This document shows, piece after piece, positions 51,592 to 60,299 of a stretch of 64,000 bases of DNA. The DNA is taken from assembly GCA_947493695.1 (NCBI GenBank), contig CANLSF010000004.1:1-64000 (forward strand), written 5' to 3'. How positions within the stretch are numbered: position 1 is the stretch's first letter; every line of letters begins with the position of its first letter. Both the position numbers and the translations under genes were made by a program. Below the pieces are notes generated by a model. The model was not told the DNA's origin and searched no databases. It saw nothing but the letters and a program-made list of their open reading frames with translations. The stretch is from an uncultured Kiloniellaceae bacterium. GTDB taxonomy: Bacteria > Pseudomonadota > Alphaproteobacteria > Kiloniellales > Kiloniellaceae.

Positions 51592-52490
51592 TTGGCCCCT
51601 ACCACTTCAATATCGAGCTGCTCGACTTGACTTCCGCGTCCAACAACAACTTTTACTTCATCATTCCCCGGGCGAGGCACGAGGACGCTCACATCACTCT
51701 CCCAGGTATAGGTCTTGCCTGATTTCGGCTCTGATTCTTTTAGAGGGTCATTGCCGTTTACCAGGCGCTCGAGTTCTTCTTCATCTTTAGCAAGACTGCG
51801 CAGGCTCAGTGAAATCTGTCCCAAGCTGCGAACAGCGGCGAGCATCTCGACTTGCTTGGCTGTCAATTCAAGCGTCGCAGTGCTGGCGACCGTGGGTTCG
51901 CTCTCGCTATCTGTTCTGGTCAATTGATCGACGGCCAAAATGCGGACGTTCGTCAGGATGGTCTCGCTGGCACGCCGTTCGGCACGATCCTCGATTTCTG
52001 AGGTCTGGATCGAATGACTGAGAATGAGATCGACACGGTCGCCCGGGAAAACGAAGCCGCCGATGCCCGATGTCTCGTCGACGCTGATTGAAGCAGCCCG
52101 ATAGCCTGGCTTCAGAACAGCTGCTAGGAAACCACGTTCTCCCGGCGCGACCACACGGCCCAAAGCCATAGGTTCGCCGGCCGTAATCGGTTGCCTTGAG
52201 ACGGAGCCGAGCAGCGTCGTTTCGTCGAACTCGCCCTGAATCAGATAACTTTCGGACATCACCTCATCTGGCCAGGCCTGCCAATCCAGGTCTGTTTCCT
52301 TGATGAAGGTACCAATGGGGATGTCGGCTTTCGCAATCAGCACATAAGTGAGCTCTACTTCCGGAGGAGGAGCCGCGACAATTTGCTGAGCCGGCGCTCG
52401 TTGCGCGTCGAGCCAGTTCTTTGCGACGAACCCAGTGCCTCCAATCATGAAGAGGGCACCAGCGATCAAGAGGATGTTTCGTATCGACAT
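51588..52490 (-). CDS. cpaB: Tad pilus assembly protein CpaB/RcpC
   Basis: A 300-residue protein with an N-terminal membrane anchor (ILLIAGALFMIGGTGFVAKNW) and a SAF/AFP-like domain (VLIAKADIPIGTFIKETDLDW, ITAGEPMALGRVVAPGERGFLA). The RcpC/CpaB domain (GFVFPGDRVDLILSHS) then runs to about residue 240. It acts in the periplasm with the secretin, possibly linking it to peptidoglycan. It starts 9 nt after the prepilin peptidase gene. Confidence 0.9.
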   Translation of the reverse strand: MSIRNILLIAGALFMIGGTGFVAKNWLDAQRAPAQQIVAAPPPEVELTYVLIAKADIPIGTFIKETDLDWQAWPDEVMSESYLIQGEFDETTLLGSVSRQPITAGEPMALGRVVAPGERGFLAAVLKPGYRAASISVDETSGIGGFVFPGDRVDLILSHSIQTSEIEDRAERRASETILTNVRILAVDQLTRTDSESEPTVASTATLELTAKQVEMLAAVRSLGQISLSLRSLAKDEEELERLVNGNDPLKESEPKSGKTYTWESDVSVLVPRPGNDEVKVVVGRGSQVEQLDIEVVGAK

Positions 52491-52499
52491 GGCTTTAGC

Positions 52500-52997
52500 C
52501 TATCTCAGCAGTGTGAACGCTACGTAAACAGCACCCAATGCAATTGCAGCTCCGTAGGGCATTGGTTTTTTTGCGAAAGTTTCAGAATCGCAGTTTAATC
52601 CTTGTGGCAAAAATGGGAGCGTCTGGGCTGCTCGATGTCCAACCCACAAGCTGACTGCAATAAAACCGCCGGTAACTGCGGTGAGTGCGAGAAAAACAAC
52701 AAACAGGTCAGGACCAGCCCAGAGTGTTGATGCTGCGAAGAGCTTCACATCACCGCCTCCACAAATTCTCAAAGCGAAAAGAACAAATCCCAGAGTGAGC
52801 ACGATTGCAGAAATTCCGATTGAGGTAAGCCACTCTGGTTGGACCTCTGCTGTCAGCACATATGCTGGATAGAGAATGACAATCGACAGAGAAAAGACAT
52901 TTGGGATAGTGAAGTTTTTGACGTCGGAATAGGCCGCAGCCGCAACAAGCAGCGCAAAGATGTAAATTGGTATATCGCTCAAAAGACTGTAAAACAT
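52500..52997 (-). CDS. cpaA: Prepilin peptidase CpaA/TadV
   Basis: A 165-residue type IV leader peptidase of the short CpaA/TadV class. It is highly hydrophobic with about five or six helices. The two catalytic Asp motifs are present: YSDVKNFTIPN near the N terminus and CGGGDVKLFAA near residue 80, which is the GxGD signature. It should cleave the Flp pilin and the TadE-like pseudopilins on the cytoplasmic side of the inner membrane. It is located 107 bp after the pilin gene, beyond a strong hairpin. Confidence 0.92.
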   Translation of the reverse strand: MFYSLLSDIPIYIFALLVAAAAYSDVKNFTIPNVFSLSIVILYPAYVLTAEVQPEWLTSIGISAIVLTLGFVLFALRICGGGDVKLFAASTLWAGPDLFVVFLALTAVTGGFIAVSLWVGHRAAQTLPFLPQGLNCDSETFAKKPMPYGAAIALGAVYVAFTLLR

Positions 52998-53025
52998 TGG
53001 CGCTGATTTCTATCCCCGAGTAGAT

Positions 53026-53062
53026 AGGGCCGAGGGGCGATGTCGCTCCTCGGCCCTTTTTA
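53026..53062 (-). terminator. Strong hairpin between pilin and prepilin-peptidase genes
   Basis: A 14-bp stem (53027-53040 with 53043-53056) has a two-base loop and one non-Watson-Crick position. The T-run (TTTTTAG) follows on the plus strand. On the minus strand, where the pilin is transcribed, an A-run precedes and TATCT follows. It can act as a partial terminator or 3'-end protector giving high pilin mRNA. Listed as minus because of the operon it interrupts, though its best terminator orientation is plus. Confidence 0.6.
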
Positions 53063-53104
53063 GGCGAGTTTTTCGGACGCTCTTACTGTGCGCCCGAAAT
53101 CTCG

Positions 53105-53287
53105 TTACGGCTTTGGCTGCACCGCGTTCAGAGCGTTGGAAACGTTCGTGAACATTGTGTCCAGCGAGCTACCCATAGCAGTCAGGGCGCCGATAGCAGC
53201 AACCGAAACCAGAGCAGCAATCAGACCGTATTCGATTGCAGTTGCACCTGATTCGTCGTTGATGAACGATTTAATGGTCGTAAACAT
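53105..53287 (-). CDS. flp: Flp/Fap-type pilin
   Basis: A 60-residue major pilin. A short leader with Gly before the mature start (ESG-ATAIEYGLIAALVSVAAIGAL) carries the Flp motif with Glu5 and adjacent Tyr, followed by one hydrophobic helix and a short polar C-terminal tail. A GGAGG site sits well before the ATG. It is the first gene of the locus and should be the most abundantly expressed. Confidence 0.95.
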   Translation of the reverse strand: MFTTIKSFINDESGATAIEYGLIAALVSVAAIGALTAMGSSLDTMFTNVSNALNAVQPKP

Positions 53288-53340
53288 TCTTAAAACCTCC
53301 AGTTAGCAGAAAACCTGTGGAGGATATTGACGTAATCGCA

Positions 53341-53355
53341 TTAACAAACAGTAAA
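53341..53355. promoter_or_regulatory. CtrA-like site, copy 2
   Basis: TTAA-CAAACAG-TAAA matches the TTAA-N7-TTAA pattern at seven of eight fixed bases. It is centred about 60 bp before the flp start, a position that could overlap the promoter. Confidence 0.35.
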
Positions 53356-53376
53356 TGTAGATCGACAAAATTTCCC

Positions 53377-53391
53377 GTAACTCATTGTTAA
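53377..53391. promoter_or_regulatory. CtrA-like site, copy 1
   Basis: GTAA-CTCATTG-TTAA on the plus strand reads TTAA-N7-TTAC on the other, seven of eight fixed bases of the CtrA full site. It is centred about 97 bp before flp. CtrA controls pilin genes in Caulobacter, so the location is plausible. The AT-rich background raises the chance of coincidence. Confidence 0.4.
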
Positions 53392-53631
53392 ACCATGAGA
53401 AAAATGATTTATATTTGCGAAAACTAAATACAAAATTACTATATAATTTATCTAAAATTCTACATATTGATTTTGTTTAAGCAAAAGAGGCGTTTACTTT
53501 GTTGCGTTGAGATGTATGCAAAGAAAAAATTGTACAGAAAAATCGTTTTTACACAACCTATTGCCTTTTTTGACTCAACGGGTTTAGGGTCGTCGATTAA
53601 CCATTCTTCGTATTGAAAGACAGGGGTAACA

Positions 53632-55110
53632 GTGTCGAAAACCGCCGCCGCGTTAATGTTTCAGGGGACAGGATCGGATGTTGGGAAATCGCTCCTGGTT
53701 GCAGGTTTAGCACGCGCTTTTTCGCGAATGGGACTCACTGTTCGCCCTTTCAAACCGCAAAATATGTCGAACAATGCCGCGGTCACCGATGACGGCGGCG
53801 AAATCGGACGGGCGCAGGCGCTGCAGGCCCGTGCTTGCGGCCTGCCACCTCATACGGACATGAACCCTGTCCTTTTAAAGCCGCAGAGTGAGGTTGGAGC
53901 GCAGGTCGTGGTTCAGGGCAAGGTTATGGGGAATGCGACGGCCAGAGAGTACTGGTCCATGAAGCCAAAGCTGATGCCCTCGGTTCTGGAGAGTTTTCGT
54001 CGTTTAAGCGAAGACGCGGACCTCGTACTGGTCGAGGGTGCCGGCAGCGCGTCGGAAGTGAACCTGCGCGTGGGAGATATCGCCAATATGGGCTTTGCCG
54101 AAGCTGCAGATCTGCCGGTCGTCCTGATCGGTGACATCGATCGGGGCGGCGTTATCGCCAGTTTGGTCGGGACGGCGGCGGTGCTGCCTGCGGCTGAACG
54201 CGTACGCATCAAAGGCTTTGTCATTAACAAGTTTCGTGGAGACACCAGTCTCTTTGACGAGGGGCTCCAACTTATAGCGCGGGAAACCGGCTTTGAGGCG
54301 CTGGGGGTTGTCCCTTATTGCGATGCAGCCCGGCGGTTGCCGGCAGAAGACTCGGTTCAGCTCTCCACTTCGCCTGCGGCCCTGGAGAATTCAGGGGGAG
54401 TTGTTGTTGCGGTGCCGGTGCTGGCCCGGATCTCCAATTTCGACGACCTTGATCCACTTATTGCGGAACCGGGTGTGGATGTTGTCTTCGTGCAGCCGGG
54501 CCAGGCTTTTCCCGGGAACACGGATCTGGTGGTTTTGCCGGGTTCAAAGGCGACACTAGCAGATCTGGCGTTTTTCCGGGCGCAGGGTTGGGATATCGAT
54601 CTTCTGGCCCATCACAGGCGCGGAGGGCGCATTATTGGTCTCTGCGGCGGCTATCAGATGCTCGGTAAGCATATCGGCGACCCGGAGGGCATTGAGGGAG
54701 CACCAGGCGGCGCTGAGGGGCTCGGGCTGTTAGATGTTGAAACCCAGCTGACCGGGGACAAGGCGCTGGTCGCAGCCGAGGGCCGTGAGCTCGCCAGTGG
54801 AAACGCTATTCGAGGCTATGAAATGCATATCGGGAACACGACAGGCCCGGGAACGCAATCAGCCATGATCGAGTTGGCAGGCCGTGCCGATGGTGCTGTT
54901 TCATCCGACGGCAGGGTGGCGGGCTGTTATCTGCATGGTATTTTTGCGGCTGACGCCTATCGGCAGAGTCTGCTCGCTTCCTTGGGCATAAGGGCAGCGT
55001 CCGGTCTCAACTACGATCAAGGAGTTGAGGATGCGTTGGATGCTCTGGCGGATCATCTCGCGGAACATCTGGACCTTACGCGGCTTTTGGAGATCGCAGG
55101 CGCCAACTAG
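53632..55110 (+). CDS. cobQ: Adenosylcobyric acid synthase (glutamine-hydrolysing)
   Basis: A 492-residue amidotransferase. The N-terminal dethiobiotin-synthetase-like ATP domain opens with the P-loop [17 protein letters not shown] and has [12 protein letters not shown] and [14 protein letters not shown]. The C-terminal class-I-like glutaminase has the nucleophile Cys in [10 protein letters not shown] and the catalytic His in YLHGIF. It amidates four side chains of adenosylcobyrinic acid diamide in cobalamin synthesis. The GTG at 53632 follows an AGGGG site. It stands alone, with no other cob gene in the window. Confidence 0.95.
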   Translation: MSKTAAALMFQGTGSDVGKSLLVAGLARAFSRMGLTVRPFKPQNMSNNAAVTDDGGEIGRAQALQARACGLPPHTDMNPVLLKPQSEVGAQVVVQGKVMGNATAREYWSMKPKLMPSVLESFRRLSEDADLVLVEGAGSASEVNLRVGDIANMGFAEAADLPVVLIGDIDRGGVIASLVGTAAVLPAAERVRIKGFVINKFRGDTSLFDEGLQLIARETGFEALGVVPYCDAARRLPAEDSVQLSTSPAALENSGGVVVAVPVLARISNFDDLDPLIAEPGVDVVFVQPGQAFPGNTDLVVLPGSKATLADLAFFRAQGWDIDLLAHHRRGGRIIGLCGGYQMLGKHIGDPEGIEGAPGGAEGLGLLDVETQLTGDKALVAAEGRELASGNAIRGYEMHIGNTTGPGTQSAMIELAGRADGAVSSDGRVAGCYLHGIFAADAYRQSLLASLGIRAASGLNYDQGVEDALDALADHLAEHLDLTRLLEIAGAN

Positions 55111-55118
55111 GTGCGGAT

Positions 55119-55814
55119 CTAATCGGCGTCTTCGATTTTGATATGTAAGGGAGCGAGACCTTCTATCGAGGCGGCTATCCTGTCTCCCGGCAACACAAAG
55201 CCGACGCCGGAGGGGGTGCCGGTGAACACCAGATCGCCCGGTTTCAACTCGAACATACGCGAAAGATAAGAGACGATCTCGGGAACCGGCCAGATCATCT
55301 CCTTGAGGTCTGCCTCTTGCCGGGATCTCTCATTGACGCTCAAGGCGATCCGCCCGGCATTCATCGGCGGGCATTCGGCCTTGGGCGTGATGAGGCCACA
55401 GGGCGCAGAGCGGTCGAAGGCTTTGGCGGCTGTCCAGGGCAGGCTACGGTCCTCCGCGACCTGCTGCAGATCCTTTCGGGTTAAATCAATGCCAACCGCA
55501 TAACCGAAGATGTGATCTTCTGCTTCCTCTTTGGGGATCTCGTAGCCACCGCGTTCCAGCGCGACCACCAACTCGACTTCATGATGCAGGCTGGCTGTTG
55601 CAGGTGGATAGGGCAGGGAGCCGCCGTCGCTGACGATCCCATCGCTTGGCTTGTTAAAGAAGAAAGGGGACTCCCGTTCGGGGTCGCGACCGGTTTCGTA
55701 TATATGAGAAAGGTAATTATGTCCGACGCAGTAGATCCGTCTGACCGGAAACTGTTCGGGACGCCCGACAATGCCGACCGATGCGGCTGGTTCAGGCGGA
55801 AAGAGGTAATTCAT
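55119..55814 (-). CDS. Fumarylacetoacetate hydrolase (FAH) family protein
   Basis: A 231-residue FAH-fold enzyme with IYCVGHNYLSH, LHHEVELVVAL (metal-binding Glu residues), FGYAVGIDLTRKDLQ, PWTAAKAFDRSAPCG and FTGTPSGVGFVLPGD motifs. Members are acylpyruvases, oxaloacetate decarboxylases or aromatic ring-cleavage hydrolases, and the substrate here is unknown. It lies 121 bp after sufA on the same strand and convergent with cobQ (8-bp gap). It may be the end of the SUF transcript, but no functional tie is evident. Confidence 0.85.
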   Translation of the reverse strand: MNYLFPPEPAASVGIVGRPEQFPVRRIYCVGHNYLSHIYETGRDPERESPFFFNKPSDGIVSDGGSLPYPPATASLHHEVELVVALERGGYEIPKEEAEDHIFGYAVGIDLTRKDLQQVAEDRSLPWTAAKAFDRSAPCGLITPKAECPPMNAGRIALSVNERSRQEADLKEMIWPVPEIVSYLSRMFELKPGDLVFTGTPSGVGFVLPGDRIAASIEGLAPLHIKIEDAD

Positions 55815-55935
55815 TTGAAAGCATGCGACCTTCTAACGTTATCGAGACGCTGACAGAGGTAGCATGTTTTGCCTCAGGGGCATTCGATATTTTTACGGCG
55901 TTGGACTGTAGGTTCTGTGCTTCTGGCTTCAGGCT

Positions 55936-56280
55936 TTAAACGTGGAAGCTCTCGCCACACCCGCAACGACCCTTTTCATTGGGGTTCGTGAACACGAAAC
56001 CTGTCTGGAACTTATCCTCGACATAGTCCATTTCGCTGCCGATCAAAAACATGACCGCGGTCGGATCGATGAAGATCTTGACGCCCTTGCTCTCGACAAC
56101 GTCTTCGAAGCGGCCCTGTTCCTCGACATATTCCACAACGTAGCTCATGCCGGAGCAGCCACGTGAGTTGACCCCGACCCGCAGGCCGAGAACAGGCTTT
56201 TCACTGCGTCCGATCAGTTCCTTGACCCGATCCGCCGCAGCGTCGGTCATGGTGATCATGGGCTTTGACATATCGAACAT
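55936..56280 (-). CDS. sufA: A-type Fe-S carrier (SufA/IscA-like)
   Basis: A 114-residue HesB/IscA-family protein with the three conserved cluster-binding Cys: C42 in SRGCSG, and C106 and C108 in GRCGCGES at the C terminus. It accepts Fe-S clusters from SufBCD and delivers them to apoproteins. The start could also be three codons later. It sits 105 bp after sufT, in a gap that contains a 13-bp tandem repeat. It is the last SUF component on this strand. Confidence 0.9.
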   Translation of the reverse strand: MFDMSKPMITMTDAAADRVKELIGRSEKPVLGLRVGVNSRGCSGMSYVVEYVEEQGRFEDVVESKGVKIFIDPTAVMFLIGSEMDYVEDKFQTGFVFTNPNEKGRCGCGESFHV

Positions 56281-56344
56281 GGCGGTCAGTCTACCTCAGA
56301 TTTCTCAGTTATTATATGGGCAGAAAACGTAAATTTTGAATTCA

Positions 56345-56370
56345 TTTTCAAAACAGGTTTTCAAAACAGC
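56345..56370. repeat. Two tandem 13-bp units in the sufT-sufA gap
   Basis: TTTTCAAAACAGG is followed immediately by TTTTCAAAACAGC. It is short and lies in untranslated DNA between two SUF genes. It may be a slippage product, and no function is apparent. Confidence 0.6.
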
Positions 56371-56385
56371 CCTTTAAGCAGCATT

Positions 56386-56820
56386 TCAGAAGAGCCCCAG
56401 CGCCAGTTGTGCGTCTTCTGACATGCGCTCGGGGGTCCAGGGCGGATCCCAGACCAGGCTCACGGCGACTTCTCCCACACCCTCGGCACCGGCGACGGCG
56501 CGGGCGACGTCGAACGGCATTTCACCCGCAACCGGACAGGCCGGGGCGGTGAGAGACATCTCGATCACGACAGAACCGTCCTGGGCAATATCGATACTGT
56601 AAATAAGCCCCAGGTCGTATAAGTTTACGGGAATTTCCGGGTCATGCACGGTGCGCAACGCCTCGATGACGGTTTCCTCATCTGCAGTCTTTACACCCGG
56701 CTCCAGGGGCGCACCGGCGCGGGCTGTGAGTTCCGTCCCGGCCATCGCCTGGCCATTCGGCATGAAATGCGCGAGACCCGGGCCGTCAGGACCATCGAGG
56801 GGATGTTTGAATTCAGTCAT
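56386..56820 (-). CDS. sufT: SUF-associated MIP18/DUF59 protein (SufT-like)
   Basis: A 144-residue protein with the MIP18/DUF59 domain (about residues 45-135): EETVIEALRTVHDPEIPVNLYDLGLIY, LTAPACPVAGEMP with a conserved Cys, and LVWDPPWTPERMSEDAQLALGLF. DUF59 proteins in SUF operons assist Fe-S maturation. The start shares one base with the sufS stop. The first 40 residues are an unconserved Pro/Gly-rich lead. Confidence 0.9.
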   Translation of the reverse strand: MTEFKHPLDGPDGPGLAHFMPNGQAMAGTELTARAGAPLEPGVKTADEETVIEALRTVHDPEIPVNLYDLGLIYSIDIAQDGSVVIEMSLTAPACPVAGEMPFDVARAVAGAEGVGEVAVSLVWDPPWTPERMSEDAQLALGLF

Positions 56821-58124
56821 TAGCCGAGGAGCTCCTTGACCTTGTGCAGGGCGGCAACCAGAGCATCGACTTCCGCGCGCGTGTTATAGAGACCAAAGGA
56901 CGCCCGGGCCGTGGCACTGACCCCGAAGCGGTCCATCAGGGGTTGGGCGCAGTGATGTCCTGCACGCACTGCGACACCGGCCCGATCGATAATGGTGCCG
57001 ATATCGTGGGCGTGGGCGTTGTCCATGACAAAGGAGACAATACTCGCCTTCTCCTGAGCCTGCCCGATAATGCGCACACCCTCGATCTCCAACATGCGCT
57101 CAGTTGCGTACGCCATAAGACCGTGTTCGTGTGCGGCAATCCGGTCCTGACCGAGCGCCTTGACATAATCGACAGCCGCACCGAAGCCGATGGCCTCGAT
57201 GATTGCCGGAGTCCCGGGCTCGAAGCGATGTGGCGCTTCCTTATAGGTGCTTTTTTCAAAGGTGACCCGGTCGATCATCTCGCCACCGCCATGGTGAGGC
57301 GGCATGGCGTTGAGCAGATCCGTCTTGCCGTAGAGCACGCCGATACCGGTCGGGCCGTACACCTTGTGGCTGGAGAAGCAGTAGAAATCGACATCCAGAT
57401 CCCGTACGTCGATTTTCATGTGAGGTCCGGCCTGGCAACCGTCCACCAGGACCTTGGCACCGGCGGCGTGAGAAAGGCGGATGATCTCCTTCAGCGGTAC
57501 GATGGTGCCCAGCGCGTTCGAGATATGCGTTATCGCAACGAGTTTGGTTTTTGCGTTCAGGCACGCACTGAATGCCTCAAGAGTGAGATTGCCGTCATCG
57601 TCGATCGGCACGACCTTGAGCTCGATGCCCGTCTTATCCCGCAGGAGCTGCCAGGGCACGATATTGGCGTGATGCTCCATTTCGGAGATCAGCACTTCGT
57701 CGCCGGCCTTCAGGAAAGTTTGGCCGTAGCTCCAGGCCACCAGATTGATGGCTTCGGTCGCACCGCGCAGAAAAACAATCTCATCGCTGGTTTCGGCGTT
57801 GATGAAATCGGCGACCTTTTCCCGGGCTGCTTCGAAGGCGTCGGTTGAGAGTTGGCTGAGCCGATGCAGACCGCGATGAACGTTGGAGTAATAGGTCTCC
57901 ATGTTCTCGCGCATGGCATCGATAACGACCTTGGGCTTTTGCGCGGAAGCGGCATTGTCCAGGTAAACCAAAGGTTTGCCGTATACTTCCTGACCCAGGA
58001 TCGGAAAGTCCTTTCGGATCGCTTCAACATCATATGAGGCAATCGAGTTGTCCCCGATGGCGCTCGCGCCTGCCGCGTCGTGGGATGCCAGTGACGCACT
58101 GCTCATGCTCTGCTCCATAGTCAT
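56820..58124 (-). CDS. sufS: Cysteine desulfurase SufS
   Basis: A 434-residue PLP enzyme of the class II (SufS/CsdA) group. Features are YLDNAASAQKPKVVIDAM, the PLP-binding Lys in FSSHKVYGPTGIGVLYG and the catalytic Cys in RAGHHCAQP, followed by RASFGLYNT. It releases sulfur from cysteine for cluster assembly. An N-terminal extension of about 30 residues precedes the first conserved strand (IRKDFPIL). Neither SufE nor SufU lies in the window, so the sulfur acceptor must be elsewhere or absent. It overlaps sufD by 4 nt. Confidence 0.95.
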   Translation of the reverse strand: MTMEQSMSSASLASHDAAGASAIGDNSIASYDVEAIRKDFPILGQEVYGKPLVYLDNAASAQKPKVVIDAMRENMETYYSNVHRGLHRLSQLSTDAFEAAREKVADFINAETSDEIVFLRGATEAINLVAWSYGQTFLKAGDEVLISEMEHHANIVPWQLLRDKTGIELKVVPIDDDGNLTLEAFSACLNAKTKLVAITHISNALGTIVPLKEIIRLSHAAGAKVLVDGCQAGPHMKIDVRDLDVDFYCFSSHKVYGPTGIGVLYGKTDLLNAMPPHHGGGEMIDRVTFEKSTYKEAPHRFEPGTPAIIEAIGFGAAVDYVKALGQDRIAAHEHGLMAYATERMLEIEGVRIIGQAQEKASIVSFVMDNAHAHDIGTIIDRAGVAVRAGHHCAQPLMDRFGVSATARASFGLYNTRAEVDALVAALHKVKELLG

Positions 58125-59437
58125 ATCGCCAGCCAGTCCGAAATCTTTTCCAGGAATAGGTCCTGCAGCTCTTCCTTGCCGATCTCACTGACGGATTCCG
58201 CAAGGAAAGCCTGAATTAACAGTGCCTTCGCAGAGGTTTCCGAGAGGCCGCGAGAACGCAGGTAGAAGAGGGCGTCGTGGTCAACTTCACCGGCTGAACA
58301 ACCGTGGCTGCACTTCACATCGTCAGCGTAGATTTCCAACTCCGGTTTGGCGTTGATCTCCGCCGTGTCGGTCAGCAGCAGCACTTTGTTCAACTGATGG
58401 CCGTCGGTTTGCTGGGCCTCTGGATGGACCACAATGCGGCCCTGGAAGACCCCACGCGAGCGATCGTCGAGCACGCCCTTGAAGACCTCACGGCAGGAGG
58501 TCTGCGGCGAAAGATGGTCGACGACGGTGGTGGTGTCGCAATGCTGCTTGTCCCGCATAAGATAGCCGCCGTTCAGATGACAACGCGCACCTGCGGCCGT
58601 GAGCTTCATGTTGGTCTCGTTGCGCGACAGCGCCGCGCCGATGCTCAGGGTGTAACCGTCGTAGAAGCTATTGCCTGACAAATGGCCGTTCATGGTGCTG
58701 GTGTGCACCGCGTTCGTGCCCTCCGCCTGGATCCGGTAGTGACGCAGGGTCGCGTCTTCCGCCAGGGTCATGTCGTTTGCCGCATTGATGTAGTAAGCGG
58801 TGCCATTCAGACCGGTGTGGTGCTCAAGGATCGTTGCTTCGCTGCCTGCGCCCAGGGAGATCAGGTTGCGCGCATTGTGTGCGAAAACACCGTTCTCGGC
58901 TGAGTTTACGTGGATGACTTCAAGTACCCTGTCGAGTTTGCGTCCGGCTTCCAGCTCTAGCAGCAGACCGTCACGCATGAAGGCCGTGTTCAGGGCGACG
59001 AGCGGCTGATCTTCAACATCGCTGTGTGCGGCAAGCAGGGCCTCCACGCGCTGGGGCTCACGCTCAGCCAAATCAGCAACACTGCCGACAATCACACCTT
59101 CCGGCAGACCGGCGAGATCCGAGAGGTCCGGACGAAAGCCGCCGTTTACGAAGACAACGCGGTGTGCCGTTCCCTCCGGCAGGAGGCTCGGCGCACGATC
59201 GATACTGATCGGCTGAGGTTCAAGCGCCCGCTCCGTGAGCTCCAGCTGCTGCAGGCCGCGCAGATTGGTGTACTTCCAGGATTCACGCCGCTGAGTCGGG
59301 AGACCTGCCTGCGTAAAGCTTTCCATGGCCCGGTCGCGCAGGGTGGTCATCCAGGGCTGGGAATATCCCGGCAGAGCCTGCTTGAGGTTGTCGTACTGAG
59401 AGACGAAAGGTGTGGTCATAACGTTATCTTGCTTCAT
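58121..59437 (-). CDS. sufD: Fe-S assembly scaffold component SufD
   Basis: A 438-residue SUF protein. The N-terminal helical part (RRESWKYTNLRGLQ) and beta-helix core (IDRA, GAGSEATILEHHTG, LSPQTSCREVFKGVLDDRSRGVFQGRIVVHPEAQQTDGHQLNKVLLL) end with KCSHGCSAGEVDHDALFYLRSRGLSE, the SufB/D C-terminal signature. It pairs with SufB on SufC. The start is uncertain: ATG 59437 is taken, ATG 59419 (MTTPF) is nearly as good, and a TTG at 59458 is less likely because no ribosome-binding site precedes it. Confidence 0.93.
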   Translation of the reverse strand: MKQDNVMTTPFVSQYDNLKQALPGYSQPWMTTLRDRAMESFTQAGLPTQRRESWKYTNLRGLQQLELTERALEPQPISIDRAPSLLPEGTAHRVVFVNGGFRPDLSDLAGLPEGVIVGSVADLAEREPQRVEALLAAHSDVEDQPLVALNTAFMRDGLLLELEAGRKLDRVLEVIHVNSAENGVFAHNARNLISLGAGSEATILEHHTGLNGTAYYINAANDMTLAEDATLRHYRIQAEGTNAVHTSTMNGHLSGNSFYDGYTLSIGAALSRNETNMKLTAAGARCHLNGGYLMRDKQHCDTTTVVDHLSPQTSCREVFKGVLDDRSRGVFQGRIVVHPEAQQTDGHQLNKVLLLTDTAEINAKPELEIYADDVKCSHGCSAGEVDHDALFYLRSRGLSETSAKALLIQAFLAESVSEIGKEELQDLFLEKISDWLAI

Positions 59438-59493
59438 ATCGTGGCATGCTCGGTTCAAACATCCGAAGAGGCGTCAGGTGACTTTGTCGTGCG

Positions 59494-60243
<750 letters not shown>

Positions 60244-60299
60244 TACGCCTGGAACCTTCGTTATCTTATTGTAATCAAAACAGTTAAGCTGATCTCGCC

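Larger units (their letters stand above)
53288..53631. other. AT-rich regulatory region upstream of flp and cobQ
   Basis: A 344-bp divergent gap, markedly AT-rich between about 53330 and 53600, with no coding sequence. It must hold the promoters of flp (minus) and cobQ (plus). Two CtrA-like TTAA-N7-TTAA variants lie near flp. I searched for a cobalamin riboswitch ahead of cobQ and saw no recognisable core. Confidence 0.55.

Noticed and set aside
53400-53631. Cobalamin riboswitch ahead of cobQ
   Set aside because: No recognisable B12-box core or helices in this AT-rich stretch.
56844-57848. 334-residue plus-strand frame opposite sufS
   Set aside because: Shadow of sufS on the other strand, without recognisable domains or ribosome-binding site.
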